The notes: generated from the sequence alone by a model not told the origin. DNA of 64,000 nt from Shinella sp032095155 (GCF_049199905.1 NZ_JBLZPK010000048.1:96455-160454); one strand, 5' to 3'; positions 7,272 to 16,531 are shown, counted from the stretch's first letter. A program made the numbers and translations.

Positions 7272-9896
7272 ATCTGAGCCTCCTCTCTGACGGGAGCAGT
7301 TGAGCCAAAGGCGAGTTCCATGACGGCTTCTTCACTTGAGCCCCGGGGCAGTTCGCCCACGCTTACGCCGTTGCGAATGACCACGATGCGATCAGACACG
7401 CCAAGCAGTTCGGGAAGCTCGCTGGAGACCAGCAGGATCGCGGCGCCCCTGGCTTTCAGATCACCGATGACCTTGTGGATTTCGGACTTTGCGCCGACAT
7501 CGACACCGCTGGTCGGCTCGTCCAGCAGGACGATCGTTGGATTGACGGCCAGCCATTTCCCGATAACGACTTTCTGCTGGTTGCCACCGGAGAGGTTCGC
7601 GACGGCCTTGCCTGGGGTCGGCGGCCGGATGTCCAGCTGCCGGATCAGCGTCTGCGCCACCTCATGCACGCCGCGCCTTGAAACAACGCCGAGCCGCTTC
7701 TGACGCTGCATCCAGAGGAGACCGAGATTGTCTGCGATGCTGAGGCATCCCACGATCCCTTCGACATGACGGTCCTCCGGGATAAAGGCGACGCCGCGTT
7801 CCGCGGACATGCGCTGATGACCGGGCGCCAGGGGCTCGCCGCCAAGCAATATCTCGCCGGAGACGTGACGGTCCATACCCGCGATGCAGCGCAGGATATC
7901 CGAGCGGCCGCTTCCCATCAGCCCCGCAAGGCCGACGACTTCACCCCGCCTTACGGTCAAGGACACGTCCTTCGCCAGACCGCCCGCCATGGCGCGAAGC
8001 TGGATCATGTCCGCACCGAGTTCGGCTGAGCTCCATGGAAAGACATTTTCCAGATCGCGGCCCACCATCATGTGGACCAGCTGGCGCTCCGATATTTCAG
8101 AAAGTGCAACATCGCCGACAAGATGACCGTCGCGAAGTACGATCGCGCGGGATGCGAGCGTCTTCACCTCCTCCATCTTGTGGGAGATGTACAGAACAGC
8201 GCACCCCTTCGCGCGCAGCTTGGCGATGATCGCATAGAGCTGATCACGTTCGCGGTTGCTGAGCGCACTCGTCGGCTCATCCATCACAACCAGCCAGGCG
8301 GATGCCATCAGCGCCTTTGCGACTTCGAGCATCTGCCGCTGGCCGACGGTCAGGCTGCGCACCGGCGCATCCACGTCACAATCGAGGCCCACTTCGCCCA
8401 GCACCTGTTCTGCCCTGCGCCGCATCACCGATCTGCGAAGCCAGAAGCCGGAAACGGGCTCCCGCCCCAGCGAGAGACTTTCGGCGACGGTGAGATCCGG
8501 TACGAGACTGAAATGCTGATGAATGACGGCAATGTCCTTGAGCGCATCGCTTTCACCTTCATCCCTGCCGATAAATGCAATGACCCCGCTATCCGTCTTG
8601 TGCACGCCGCACAGGCATTTGATGAGCGTCGATTTGCCGGCACCGTTTTCGCCCATCAACGCGACGACTTCGCCGCTTTCGAGCGTGAAGGATATATTGT
8701 GCAACACCTTTACGCTGCCGAACGATTTGGAAACGCCCGAAACGTCAAGTCGGCGGTCGCTCGCTGTGGCAGCGCCTGTCCGCGCAGCGGACGCTGCCTT
8801 GACCTTGGCTAGAAGCTGTCGCTTCCAGGCAAGGTCGCCACGGGCCAACACGGCGCCCAGGATCATAAGGCCGGAAACCATATAGATGATCTGCTGGGAA
8901 ACCTGAAGGAAGGACAGCCCCGCGTTTATCGTGCCGATTGCGATCGCACCGAGCATCGTGCCGGTCACGGAACCCTTTCCGCCGGCGAGACTCGCACCGC
9001 CAACGACGGCAGCGGTGATGGCGGCGAATTCCAGACCAGTTCCAGCGAGCGGTTGGGCCGAACCGAGCCGACCAATACCGATTACGGCCGCCAGACCGGC
9101 AGAGACTCCGCACAGGACATAGGTTGCGGTCTGCGTCCTGCGAACGTTGATGAGGGACGCCCGCGCGGCAGGCGCGTTTCCGCCAACAGCATAGATGGAT
9201 CGCCCAAGCACCGTCCTGTTCAGGAGGAAGCTCCAGCCTGTACATAGCAAAATCGCGACAAGGAAACCGGCCGGAATGCCGAGCACTGTCGCCTGGCCGG
9301 CCCAGAGCATGGCTTCATTCGTCACCAGGATGCTGGAAGCCTTGGAAACGCTGAGTGCAGCGCCTTTCGCAAGCGCCATCGTTCCGAGACTTGCGATGAA
9401 CGGACTGATACCGATGACAGAAATCAGGACGGAATTGATTGCGCCGAAAAGTGCACCGGCAAGGCAGGCGGCAAGAATGCCAAGCAGACCCGAGCCTGTC
9501 GCCTCCACCGTCATGGCGGCGACAATGCCTGCCGAAGCCATGATGCCGCCCACCGAAATGTCGATGCCACGCGCGATGATGACGGCGGTCATGCCGAACG
9601 CGACGATTGCCACGATTGCACTTTGCTGGCCGATGTTGAGAAGGTTTGCCACCGACAGGAAGGCCGGATGCGCAAGGGCGAACCCGGCGATGGCGAGGCC
9701 GATCNNNNNNNNNNNNNNNNNNNNNNNNNNNNNNNNNNNNNNNNNNNNNNNNNNNNNNNNNNNNNNNNNNNNNNNNNNNNNNNNNNNNNNNNNNNNNNNN
9801 NNNNNNNNNNNNNNNNNNNNNNNNCATCTCGGTGAAGATCGACAGTCGTTCAACCTTCACCGGGCCAAATTCGCGCTTTTCTTGCACCTTGGTCAC
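7268..9896 (-). CDS. fused ABC permease plus tandem ATP-binding protein, sugar type
   Basis: One open frame encodes a ribose-type permease followed directly by a complete RbsA-like double ATPase, roughly 875 residues. The permease part has GIDISVGGIMASAGI and VVGGASLAGGKGSVTG. After a short Ala-rich linker (KVKAASAARTGAATA) comes NBD1 with Walker A GENGAGKST, signature LTVGQRQM and Walker B VVMDEPTSAL. NBD2 has the usual degenerate Walker A GLMGSGRSD, an intact LSGGNQQKV and VLLDEPTSGVD. The N run at 9705-9824 hides about 40 residues near the N-terminus. Beyond it, a GTG at 9896 preceded by GGGGACG gives a sensible N-terminus (MTKVQEKREFG), but in another frame, so the stated gap length is probably off by a base. 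Confidence 0.85.
9705..9824. other. assembly gap (120 N) inside the fused transporter gene
   Basis: An unbroken run of N. The coding frame left of the gap and the best N-terminal frame right of it differ by one base, so the real gap is unlikely to be exactly 120 bases. Confidence 0.99.
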
Positions 9897-9911
9897 GTTT
9901 TCGTCCCCGCG

Positions 9912-10946
9912 TCAGTTTTCGACGCTCATCGCCGATGTCGGCTGCTGCGGGCCAAATTCGCTGGAGTAATCGACGCTGACCTCCTGGGCCTTCTGCGGAG
10001 TGATGTAGTCGAGCTTCTGCCCGGCCTTCGCCAGTTCCGCCGCAGACGCATCCGTTGCGATGAAATGGGTTGGCATGTAGAGATCCTTCGGAAGCTCTTC
10101 CTTGTTGGCAAGGCGTGCTGCGACCGCGACGTTCCAGTAGCCGACGCGATAGGCGCCGGTGAGAACGTCGAGCGACATGGCACCACTCTCCATGAGGGGC
10201 GCCATCTCGGCATCGCCATCATAGCCCGCGATCTTCAGGCTCTTGCCCATCGTTTCCGCGACGGAGTTGGCGCCGAGGCACATTGTATCGGAGATGCAGG
10301 AAAGGCCCTTTAGGTCAGGATAGGTGGTAAGCCAGGTCTGCGCGATGTCTGCGGCTTTCGACGGATCCCAGCCGGCAGGCTGAATCCCGACGACCTTGAC
10401 GTCGGGGAACTCCTTGGCGAGGGTATCGGTGAAGCCCGTTTCGCGCGTATCCGAGACGTAGTTGCCGCGTGCACCTATCAGAAGCGCAACTTCGCCCTTA
10501 CCGCCGATCGAATGGGCAAGTGCGCGCGCCACTTCAGACATGTTGCCGTAGTCGGGGTAAAGCGTCGCATAATTGCCGGCGCCTTCGACCTTGTTGCCCA
10601 TCGTGATAACGTTGATGCCGGCGTCCTGAGCCTTTTTGATCACCGGAACTAGGGCGTTCTTGTCCAGCGGATCGATCAGGATTGCGCTGACCTTCTGATT
10701 GATGAAATTCTCGATGAGCGAAACCTGTTTTTCCGGGCTTCCCTCGGCGCTCTGCCAAGCGGTCGTGACACCGTAGTCAGCGGCGGCCTTGTCGCCGGCT
10801 TCCTGCATGCGGACGAAGAACGAACTCTGCAGGTCGATCGCGACGATACCAATCGTCGCCTTGTCCTGCGCGACGGCAGGTGAAACATAGAGGCCGAAAC
10901 CAAGCGTGGAGGCGAGGATGGCCCGGGTGAGTTTTGCGATTGCCAT
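9912..10946 (-). CDS. periplasmic sugar-binding protein of ABC transporter
   Basis: A type I periplasmic binding protein (RbsB-like) of about 344 residues. The ATG at 10946 is preferred over the further upstream start at 10976 because GAGGGAA sits seven bases before it and a good signal peptide follows (basic start, hydrophobic core, cleavage after VSPAVA-Q). Family motifs are IDLQSSFFVRMQEAGDKAA, AILIDPLDKNALVPVIKKA and GYDGDAEMAPLM. It captures the substrate for the fused transporter at 7268 and the permease at 6306. As first gene of the leftward operon it lies directly opposite the IclR gene. Confidence 0.9.
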   Translation of the reverse strand: MAIAKLTRAILASTLGFGLYVSPAVAQDKATIGIVAIDLQSSFFVRMQEAGDKAAADYGVTTAWQSAEGSPEKQVSLIENFINQKVSAILIDPLDKNALVPVIKKAQDAGINVITMGNKVEGAGNYATLYPDYGNMSEVARALAHSIGGKGEVALLIGARGNYVSDTRETGFTDTLAKEFPDVKVVGIQPAGWDPSKAADIAQTWLTTYPDLKGLSCISDTMCLGANSVAETMGKSLKIAGYDGDAEMAPLMESGAMSLDVLTGAYRVGYWNVAVAARLANKEELPKDLYMPTHFIATDASAAELAKAGQKLDYITPQKAQEVSVDYSSEFGPQQPTSAMSVEN

Positions 10947-11045
10947 AATAGTTCCCTCTGGCTGACAAACGATCAAGGCTGATGGTTTTTATGTGACATC
11001 TCGAAGGCGCCCAGCTTGAGATGATGACGAATGGCACCACATATT

Positions 11046-11079
11046 GTTTCATATGTAAAGCGCATTTCTTATATGAAAC
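11046..11079. promoter_or_regulatory. candidate IclR operator, 9-bp inverted repeat
   Basis: GTTTCATAT (11046-11054) and ATATGAAAC (11071-11079) form a perfect inverted repeat with 16 bases between the arms. It lies in the 162-bp divergent region between the sugar-binding-protein gene and iclR, 30 bp before the iclR start. Arm placement suits a dimer or tetramer of an IclR regulator controlling both directions. Inference from symmetry and position only. Confidence 0.6.
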
Positions 11080-11108
11080 GGTTATTGCGAATAAAAGGAG
11101 ACGTGATA

Positions 11109-11876
11109 ATGTCTGAGGAAACAACCGGCGGCGACAAATCATACTCGGCCCCGGCCTTGGAAAAGGGGCTCGATATCCTTGAAAGCCTTGCGGAAAAGGA
11201 GTCCGCCGTTTCGCTGCGCGAACTCGCGGAGCGTCTCGGCAAGAGCAAGAACGAAATATTCCGGATGATACATGTTCTGATCGCGAGAGGGTATGTGCAG
11301 CGCGATAGTGATACGGATGAGCTGACCCTCAGCCCAAAACTCTTCGGCCTTGGCCTACGCACACCGCAATCGCGCACACTGCTCGAAATCGCGCTGCCGG
11401 AGATGCGGCTTCTGGCGGAGGAGGTGAACCAGGCGCCCCACCTCGTCGTGATCTACAAGGGTCGCACGGTGATTGTCGGCTCGATTCCGACCACGTCGGA
11501 CGTGACGTTCAACCTTCACCTCGGATACGGACGCATTGCCTCCGAAGCCGCCAGCGGCAGGGTCATCATGGCGTTCCAGCCGCAGGAAAAGCGGGCGCTG
11601 ATGCTGAGGGACTGCAAGAGCCACGGTGGAAAGCCGTTCGACGATCGCTCGATAAACGCGATCCTAGACGACATCCGGCAACAGGGCCACATACTTGGCA
11701 AAAGTACGGATTTTCTCGGAATTACCGACATTTGCGGCCCGATCCTCAATCCCGAGGGTGATGCGGTCGCAAGCATCATCGTCCCCCATGTCGACCGCGT
11801 CTCGGACACGGACGACCTTTCTCAGGTCCTGAAGGCCGTCAAACAGGCGTGCGAACGCATATCGCAAAAACTCTAG
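11109..11876 (+). CDS. IclR-family transcriptional regulator
   Basis: About 255 residues. The N-terminal winged helix-turn-helix reads ALEKGLDILESLAEKESAVSL then RELAERLGKSKNEIFRMIHV. The C-terminal effector domain has LHLGYGRIASEAASGRVIMA and GITDICGPILNPEGDAVASI, both typical of IclR. The ATG at 11109 is chosen over upstream in-frame starts because AAAGGAG precedes it at a normal distance. It is divergent from the transporter/enzyme operon and upstream of two enzyme genes; the inverted repeat at 11046-11079 is a likely autoregulatory and operon operator. Confidence 0.92.
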   Translation: MSEETTGGDKSYSAPALEKGLDILESLAEKESAVSLRELAERLGKSKNEIFRMIHVLIARGYVQRDSDTDELTLSPKLFGLGLRTPQSRTLLEIALPEMRLLAEEVNQAPHLVVIYKGRTVIVGSIPTTSDVTFNLHLGYGRIASEAASGRVIMAFQPQEKRALMLRDCKSHGGKPFDDRSINAILDDIRQQGHILGKSTDFLGITDICGPILNPEGDAVASIIVPHVDRVSDTDDLSQVLKAVKQACERISQKL

Positions 11877-11882
11877 CAGAAC

Positions 11883-13169
11883 ATGGAGCTCGCAGAAAAA
11901 ATGACAGACGCCGCCACGCAAAACACCAACGTCTTCGACGCGGGGTTCCGCGGCATCTCGCCAGGCGAGACACTGTCTGCAGTATCCATCAGATCGAAGA
12001 ACTGGTCGCCCGCCCGAGGTGACATGCCTCTGCCCGTTCTCACGCTCGACAAGCCGGCGTTGCGCGCGAACACAACCGCTTTTCTAGACTATGCCGATGA
12101 GGCCATGGTGCTCCTTGCACCCCATGCGAAGACGCCCATGATGCCGGTATTCGCGAAGATGCTGATCGAACAGGGTGCTTGGGGCGCGACGGTCGCCAAT
12201 ACACAGCAGCTTTACACGCTGCTGGCGGCAGGCATCACGCGCCTTGTCTACGCCAGCCCGCCCGGCGGTACATCGGGAGCCCGCCATCTGGTCAATGCCT
12301 TGAAGCCATTCCCCGAAGCGGAGGTCTTCGTTTTCCTGGATTCGGTTGAGGGGGTGCGCGCGCTGCACACCGCCATGACTGAAAGCAGCGGAACGAGAGT
12401 TTTCGGCCTCGTCGAGCTCGGCTTCGGACGGACCGGCGCGAGAACACTGGATACGGCGGTAGCAATTCGAGATGCGATCCTCTCGACGGACGGAAAAATC
12501 GAACTCGCGGGGGTTGCAACCTATGAAGCGGCAGCCGTGGACGGATGCGACTATCGCTGCGCGTTCGATGAACTCTTCCAGCTTGTGAACGACGCATTCA
12601 GCGTTATCCGTGACGTCTCTGAGCGTGGGAAAAACCTGACGATAACGGCCGGCGGCTCGATGTATTTCGACGAGGTCATCGCCCGGCTCGAGCCAACAGC
12701 GCGACAAGGCAATGCTCGCCTTGTGCTGCGTTCCGGCGCCATATTTTTCTCGGATGACGGACTGTACAAGCGAGGCCTTGAAGCGGTGTCAGAGCGAAGC
12801 AGCGCCGGCAGGGTCGCCGAATCGATCAGGCCTGTGCTGTCCCTTTGGGCAGAGGTGATTTCACAGCCGGAACCAGGCCTTGCAATTTGTGGCTTCGGGA
12901 TGCGCGATGCTCCGAACGATCAGGGCATGCCGATCATTCGCAGAGCCTTTCGCGATGGGCGGGAAATCGACATGGCAAGTCCGGCACCGGTCATCGAAAA
13001 ATTGAACGATCAGCACGCGTTCGTTCGTGGAAGCGCGGCATTGCGTGTTGGCGATATTCTGGAACTCGGAATCTCCCATCCCTGCACGGCTCTCCAGCGC
13101 TGGCGCCTCGTTTATGGCATCAACGAACATGGCATCGTCGACGACATACTGACAACGCATTTCGGCTGA
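11883..13169 (+). CDS. PLP-dependent D-serine dehydratase/D-threonine aldolase-like enzyme
   Basis: A 428-residue alanine-racemase-like barrel protein of the DSD1/D-threonine aldolase group. The PLP lysine is Lys83 in PHAKTPMM. Near the C-terminus, GISHPCTALQRW (His and Cys about 399-401) is the zinc-binding motif of eukaryotic-type D-serine dehydratase and related hydroxy-amino-acid dehydratases. This class eliminates water from, or cleaves, beta-hydroxy D-amino acids. It follows iclR by six bases. A second in-frame ATG at 11901 is possible. The presence of RidA, which clears enamine/imine products of PLP dehydratases, in the divergent operon supports a dehydratase role. Substrate unknown. 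Confidence 0.82.
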   Translation: MELAEKMTDAATQNTNVFDAGFRGISPGETLSAVSIRSKNWSPARGDMPLPVLTLDKPALRANTTAFLDYADEAMVLLAPHAKTPMMPVFAKMLIEQGAWGATVANTQQLYTLLAAGITRLVYASPPGGTSGARHLVNALKPFPEAEVFVFLDSVEGVRALHTAMTESSGTRVFGLVELGFGRTGARTLDTAVAIRDAILSTDGKIELAGVATYEAAAVDGCDYRCAFDELFQLVNDAFSVIRDVSERGKNLTITAGGSMYFDEVIARLEPTARQGNARLVLRSGAIFFSDDGLYKRGLEAVSERSSAGRVAESIRPVLSLWAEVISQPEPGLAICGFGMRDAPNDQGMPIIRRAFRDGREIDMASPAPVIEKLNDQHAFVRGSAALRVGDILELGISHPCTALQRWRLVYGINEHGIVDDILTTHFG

Positions 13170-13183
13170 GGGCGTTTCCAACG

Positions 13184-14296
13184 ATGACCAACCTTGAAGC
13201 CAGCTTCACTCTCTCGGCAATTGGCATCTGCGTAACCGTCGATATGGCCGTTGGCCATATATCGCGGTTCGAAGTCTCCCAGGGTGGACGCATGTTGTCT
13301 CCGTTCCACCGGGCACCCTGGACCAGCGAGACGCTGGCGGCGGACATTCCGGACCACTTGAGACACCTCTCCATCGACTTCTTCTGCGCACCGTTCGGTC
13401 TGTCGGATGTCGAGCCGGCACCCGCCCATGGATGGCCTGCGAACGCGCCGTGGACATTGCAGGGAGTGGAACATCTGCCGGATGGCATGCGCGCGCAGTT
13501 CACCCTCTCGCAGAAGGTCCTGTCCGCAACGTTGACGAAGACCTTGACCGTGCGCGACCATCATCCCTTCCTTTATCAGTCCCATCTTTTTGTTGGCGGC
13601 GATGGTCGCATGCCTGTCGCCTATCATGCCGTGGTCGATCTACCCAACGGCGGCCTCGTGTCCGTTTCACCTAAAATACGCGCGGAAACCATGGGCGAAC
13701 CACTTGAAACCGATCCGTCCAGAGGACGTTCGATCCTCGCCTATCCTGCTGCTTCGACCGACCTCGGGAGGTTCCCTCGTGCCGATGGCGGGCTTTCCGA
13801 TCTGCTGCGCTATCCCCTCGACGAACAGCATGTCGACCTCGTCATGCTGCATGAGCAGCCCGCAAATCCGATCGGATGGACTGTCGCCGCGCGACCGGTC
13901 GAACGGGACATGGCGCTCGTCTTGAAACCATCGAACGTGTTGCCGAGCACGGTCCTCTGGTATTCGAATGGCGGCCGCTTCTATGAGCCCTGGTCCGGCC
14001 GACACAGGGGCGTTCTCGGCGTGGAAGAGGCCGCAACATTTTTCGGATACGGCCATCAGGCGTCTATCGCTCCGAACACCCTCTCGCAGGCTGGGATTGC
14101 GACATCCATCCCTGTGAACGGAGCAGAGATCAAATCCGTGATCGGTGCCTGCGATCTTGTTGGAGACGGCGTCATGCATGCCATCACCTGTGACGAGAAC
14201 AGCCTGTTGCTCGTGTCGTCAGAGGGAATGACGCACCAACTCGCATTCGATGGCCAGTTTCTTACACAAGACACGTCTCCTCAAACCTTGCTTTAG
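13184..14296 (+). CDS. mutarotase-like (aldose 1-epimerase superfamily) protein, function unassigned
   Basis: About 370 residues, starting at the ATG at 13184, 14 bp after the PLP-enzyme gene. The N-terminal SRFEVSQGGRMLSPFHRAPW and the following FCAPFG and PAHGWPANAPW segments resemble the galactose-mutarotase beta-sandwich, in which conserved His residues act on the sugar hemiacetal. I do not recognise a close characterised relative. Expected partners are the divergent sugar-type transporter and the PLP enzyme. The frame remains open upstream to 12845 but there it overlaps the PLP gene and is a shadow. The confidence is for the gene; its function is only tentative. Confidence 0.7.
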   Translation: MTNLEASFTLSAIGICVTVDMAVGHISRFEVSQGGRMLSPFHRAPWTSETLAADIPDHLRHLSIDFFCAPFGLSDVEPAPAHGWPANAPWTLQGVEHLPDGMRAQFTLSQKVLSATLTKTLTVRDHHPFLYQSHLFVGGDGRMPVAYHAVVDLPNGGLVSVSPKIRAETMGEPLETDPSRGRSILAYPAASTDLGRFPRADGGLSDLLRYPLDEQHVDLVMLHEQPANPIGWTVAARPVERDMALVLKPSNVLPSTVLWYSNGGRFYEPWSGRHRGVLGVEEAATFFGYGHQASIAPNTLSQAGIATSIPVNGAEIKSVIGACDLVGDGVMHAITCDENSLLLVSSEGMTHQLAFDGQFLTQDTSPQTLL

Positions 14297-14617
14297 AAAC
14301 AAGGCGTTACGCTCGACGCCCGCCTGAGATAGTCGCAATACAATAACTGTGGCTGCAATGTCCTTTCCAGAACAAAGCGCGCGAGCCCTGTTACCGATGT
14401 TTCGACGTCGATGTCGACCTCGTCGCCACCCATATCCGTTTTCCGACACCATATTGAACCGCAAAGTCAGCAGCACGAAATAACGCGGCCGTTACTCGAA
14501 CCCTGCATTCTCGACCTCCTCCGATTCACCCGGATCGGAATGCTCCACTCTGCCAGATCCTGGAACCACTAAGGCCAATGCGCCCGCGGCGCGGTTGGCT
14601 AATTAATAATCAAAGCC
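14297..14617. other. intergenic region without a supportable gene
   Basis: Follows the mutarotase-like gene and precedes the promoter element at 14618. The minus strand contains a short protein-like stretch (GGDEVDIDVETSVTGLARF, then ERTLQPQLLYCDYLRRA) that ends at 14293 and changes frame near 14420, possibly a gene relic, but no family could be named. No rho-independent terminator with a T run was found. Confidence 0.4.
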
Positions 14618-14669
14618 AATTAATCAATCCACTCTTCGTCATTGTTGTCACCGTCGCCGCATGCTTAAT
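14618..14669 (+). promoter_or_regulatory. promoter with upstream element shared with the 20317 promoter
   Basis: AATTAATCAAT (14618-14628), TCGTC (14636-14640) and TTGTTG (14642-14647) occur here in exactly the same spacing as at 20317-20346; 26 of 33 positions are identical. TTGTTG reads as a -35 hexamer and CTTAAT (14664-14669) as a -10, with a 16-bp spacer. The AATTAATCAAT block abuts the -35, the usual place for a LysR-type activator. It would drive the SDR-to-kinase operon from 14904 after a leader of about 230 bases. Confidence 0.6.
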
Positions 14670-14903
14670 TTTCGGCAGGTCAAGGGTACGGTTCGTTTAG
14701 AGCCTCACCCTCTACAACGCGAGAAGCGTTTCAACTCAGGTAGTTATGGGGCCACCGACCGCCGCTTGCGGCGGCTTGGATCTCTGTGGCTGCTATGCGC
14801 GCTATCGTTCCGCCGACACCACAACCAGGGGCGTCAACGATGTTAATTCTTAAAGCCTTTTGCCCACGGGCAGACGGCGAAATCACTGTGGGAAAGGTTC
14901 ACT
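14670..14903 (+). other. long 5' leader with a strong hairpin and a direct repeat
   Basis: No gene is supported here. CCGCCG-CTTG-CGGCGG at 14759-14774 is a perfect six-pair stem with a tetraloop. CACTGTGGG occurs twice, at 14884-14892 and 14900-14908, the second overlapping the start codon of the SDR gene. Confidence 0.45.
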
Positions 14904-15680
14904 GTGGGTATTCTTGAAAAAATGCGGCTGGACGGCAAGGTCGCGTTCGTCACCGGTGGCGCGAGGGGCATCGGGAAATCCATCGCGACGGCCTTGTCCG
15001 AAGCCGGAGCGCAAGTCGCTATCGTCGACCTCGATCTGGACGAGGCTCAAAAAACATGTGCTGAAATATCATCGTCGACCTCGAACAGATTGATAGCGAT
15101 CAGGACGGATATCACCAGCCCTGAGCAGGTGAGCGAAATGATCGATCGCATCCTGTCGGAGTTCGGCAAGCTCGATATCGCATTCTGCAATGCCGGCATC
15201 TCAAACGAAGTTGCCGTCGAGGATGACACCTACGAGGATTGGAAAAAGATCATCGAGGTCAACCTCAACGGTACGTTCCTGACCGCGCAGGCTGCTGGGC
15301 GTGTCATGCTGAAGCAGGGCAAGGGCTCCATCATCTGCACGGCGTCGATGTCCGCGCACATCGTCAATGTTCCTCAGCGTGAAGCGTCCTATGCGGCATC
15401 CAAAGCCGGGGTCATTCAGATGTGCAAGGCGATGGCCGTGGAATGGGCAACGCGAAACGTTCGCGTCAACACGATCAGCCCCGGCTACATGGCGACCGAA
15501 ATGACCCTTAACTCGCCGGCGCTCGTTCCGCTCATCGATCAATGGAACGAACTTTCGCCCATCAAGCGCATGGGCAATCCGGAAGAACTGCAATCGATCG
15601 CCGTTTATCTGGCGGGAGACACCAGCTCCTTCACGACGGGTTCCGACTTCATCGTTGACGGCGCCTACACCTGCTTTTGA
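14904..15680 (+). CDS. SDR-family dehydrogenase, polyol/sugar type
   Basis: A 258-residue classical short-chain dehydrogenase. Cofactor motif TGGARGIG is near residues 17-24, then NAGIS, the catalytic Ser in TASMSAHIV, and Y-A-A-S-K. The closing segment GSDFIVDGAYTCF matches the arabinitol/sorbitol-dehydrogenase-like branch. The start is GTG at 14904, with GGAAAGG seven bases upstream; an in-frame ATG at 14922 is the alternative. It is first in an operon with a xylose-isomerase-like barrel, a triosephosphate-isomerase-like protein, a YjbQ protein and an FGGY kinase. The expected role is oxidation of a polyol to a ketose before phosphorylation. Confidence 0.9.
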   Translation: MGILEKMRLDGKVAFVTGGARGIGKSIATALSEAGAQVAIVDLDLDEAQKTCAEISSSTSNRLIAIRTDITSPEQVSEMIDRILSEFGKLDIAFCNAGISNEVAVEDDTYEDWKKIIEVNLNGTFLTAQAAGRVMLKQGKGSIICTASMSAHIVNVPQREASYAASKAGVIQMCKAMAVEWATRNVRVNTISPGYMATEMTLNSPALVPLIDQWNELSPIKRMGNPEELQSIAVYLAGDTSSFTTGSDFIVDGAYTCF

Positions 15681-15718
15681 GTGTGCTGCATGGACCATGA
15701 AGTCCTGAAGGGAATGAA

Positions 15719-16528
15719 ATGATTTTATCGTGCACCAATATCATGGTTCCCGGAAAGACGTTGACCGAGAAAGCACATCTCCTACGGCGCTGGGGCTACA
15801 GGGGCGTGACCGTATTCGCGGACCACGCGGACTGGAACGACGAGAAGCTCGAGGAACTGCTGACGCTTGAAAACAACACCGGCGTCGTTCCCTGCGAGTT
15901 TCTCTTCATGTCCCCCGCAGCCGGAAAGCTGATGAGCGACAATGCGGACGAGCGGGCTGCGACGAAGGCCCTCTATATCGAAGCGGCGGAAGTATGCGCC
16001 AAGATCGGCGCAATCACTGAAATCGAATATCTGCTCGGCCCTCAGGATCCTCTGCCTCTGTTCGACGTCTACAAGCAAATGACACCAGAGCAGGAGGAGG
16101 ATTTCCTGGCGGCATACAGGGAGATTGCGCAAACGGTTGCAGGCACTGAGGCGGCCGTCCTTCTCGAAGGCATAAACCGCTACGAAAGCCCCTACATGAA
16201 CAGCATCGTCGACTGCGCCCGCGTGGCCGCGAAGCTCGACATGAAGGAAGTGGGTGTCCTGCCGGATTTCTTCCATATGTCGATCGAAGAAGCCGACATC
16301 GCCGATGCCATTGCCGCGGTCGCGGGTTCAATCCGGCATGTGCATCTGGGCGACAACAATCGGTGCACGCCGGGCAAGGGCAGCATTGACTGGGAGCGTG
16401 GCCTGAAGGCCCTCAAGGCAACGGGCTACGACAAGTTCATCAGCCTGGAATGCAGCACGATGGGGAGGCCTGATGTCACCTTGCCCGAAGCTGCCGACTA
16501 CCTGAACAGAATTCTCGCCAGGATCTGA
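15719..16528 (+). CDS. sugar isomerase/epimerase, xylose-isomerase-like TIM barrel
   Basis: A 269-residue AP-endonuclease-2 type TIM barrel. Recognisable metal-site pieces are the Glu in VLLEGINRYE, the His-Met in VLPDFFHMSIEE, the HVHLGDNNRCTPGKGSIDW strand and the final Glu in FISLECS. Such proteins isomerise or epimerise free or phosphorylated ketoses. The start has GAAGGGA just upstream. It lies 38 bp after the SDR gene and 3 bp before the next gene, so it is co-transcribed. The family is clear, the substrate is not. Confidence 0.88.
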   Translation: MILSCTNIMVPGKTLTEKAHLLRRWGYRGVTVFADHADWNDEKLEELLTLENNTGVVPCEFLFMSPAAGKLMSDNADERAATKALYIEAAEVCAKIGAITEIEYLLGPQDPLPLFDVYKQMTPEQEEDFLAAYREIAQTVAGTEAAVLLEGINRYESPYMNSIVDCARVAAKLDMKEVGVLPDFFHMSIEEADIADAIAAVAGSIRHVHLGDNNRCTPGKGSIDWERGLKALKATGYDKFISLECSTMGRPDVTLPEAADYLNRILARI

Positions 16529-16531
16529 GTT

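Noticed and set aside
12845..13183. Upstream extension of the mutarotase-like frame
   Set aside because: It lies inside the PLP-enzyme gene in another frame and has no coding character; the ATG at 13184 fits.
14303..14320. GGCGT/ACGCC hairpin after the mutarotase-like gene as terminator
   Set aside because: Short stem and no T run.
14293..14478. Protein-like minus-strand segment downstream of the mutarotase-like gene
   Set aside because: Changes frame, no start, no family match; mentioned only as a possible relic.
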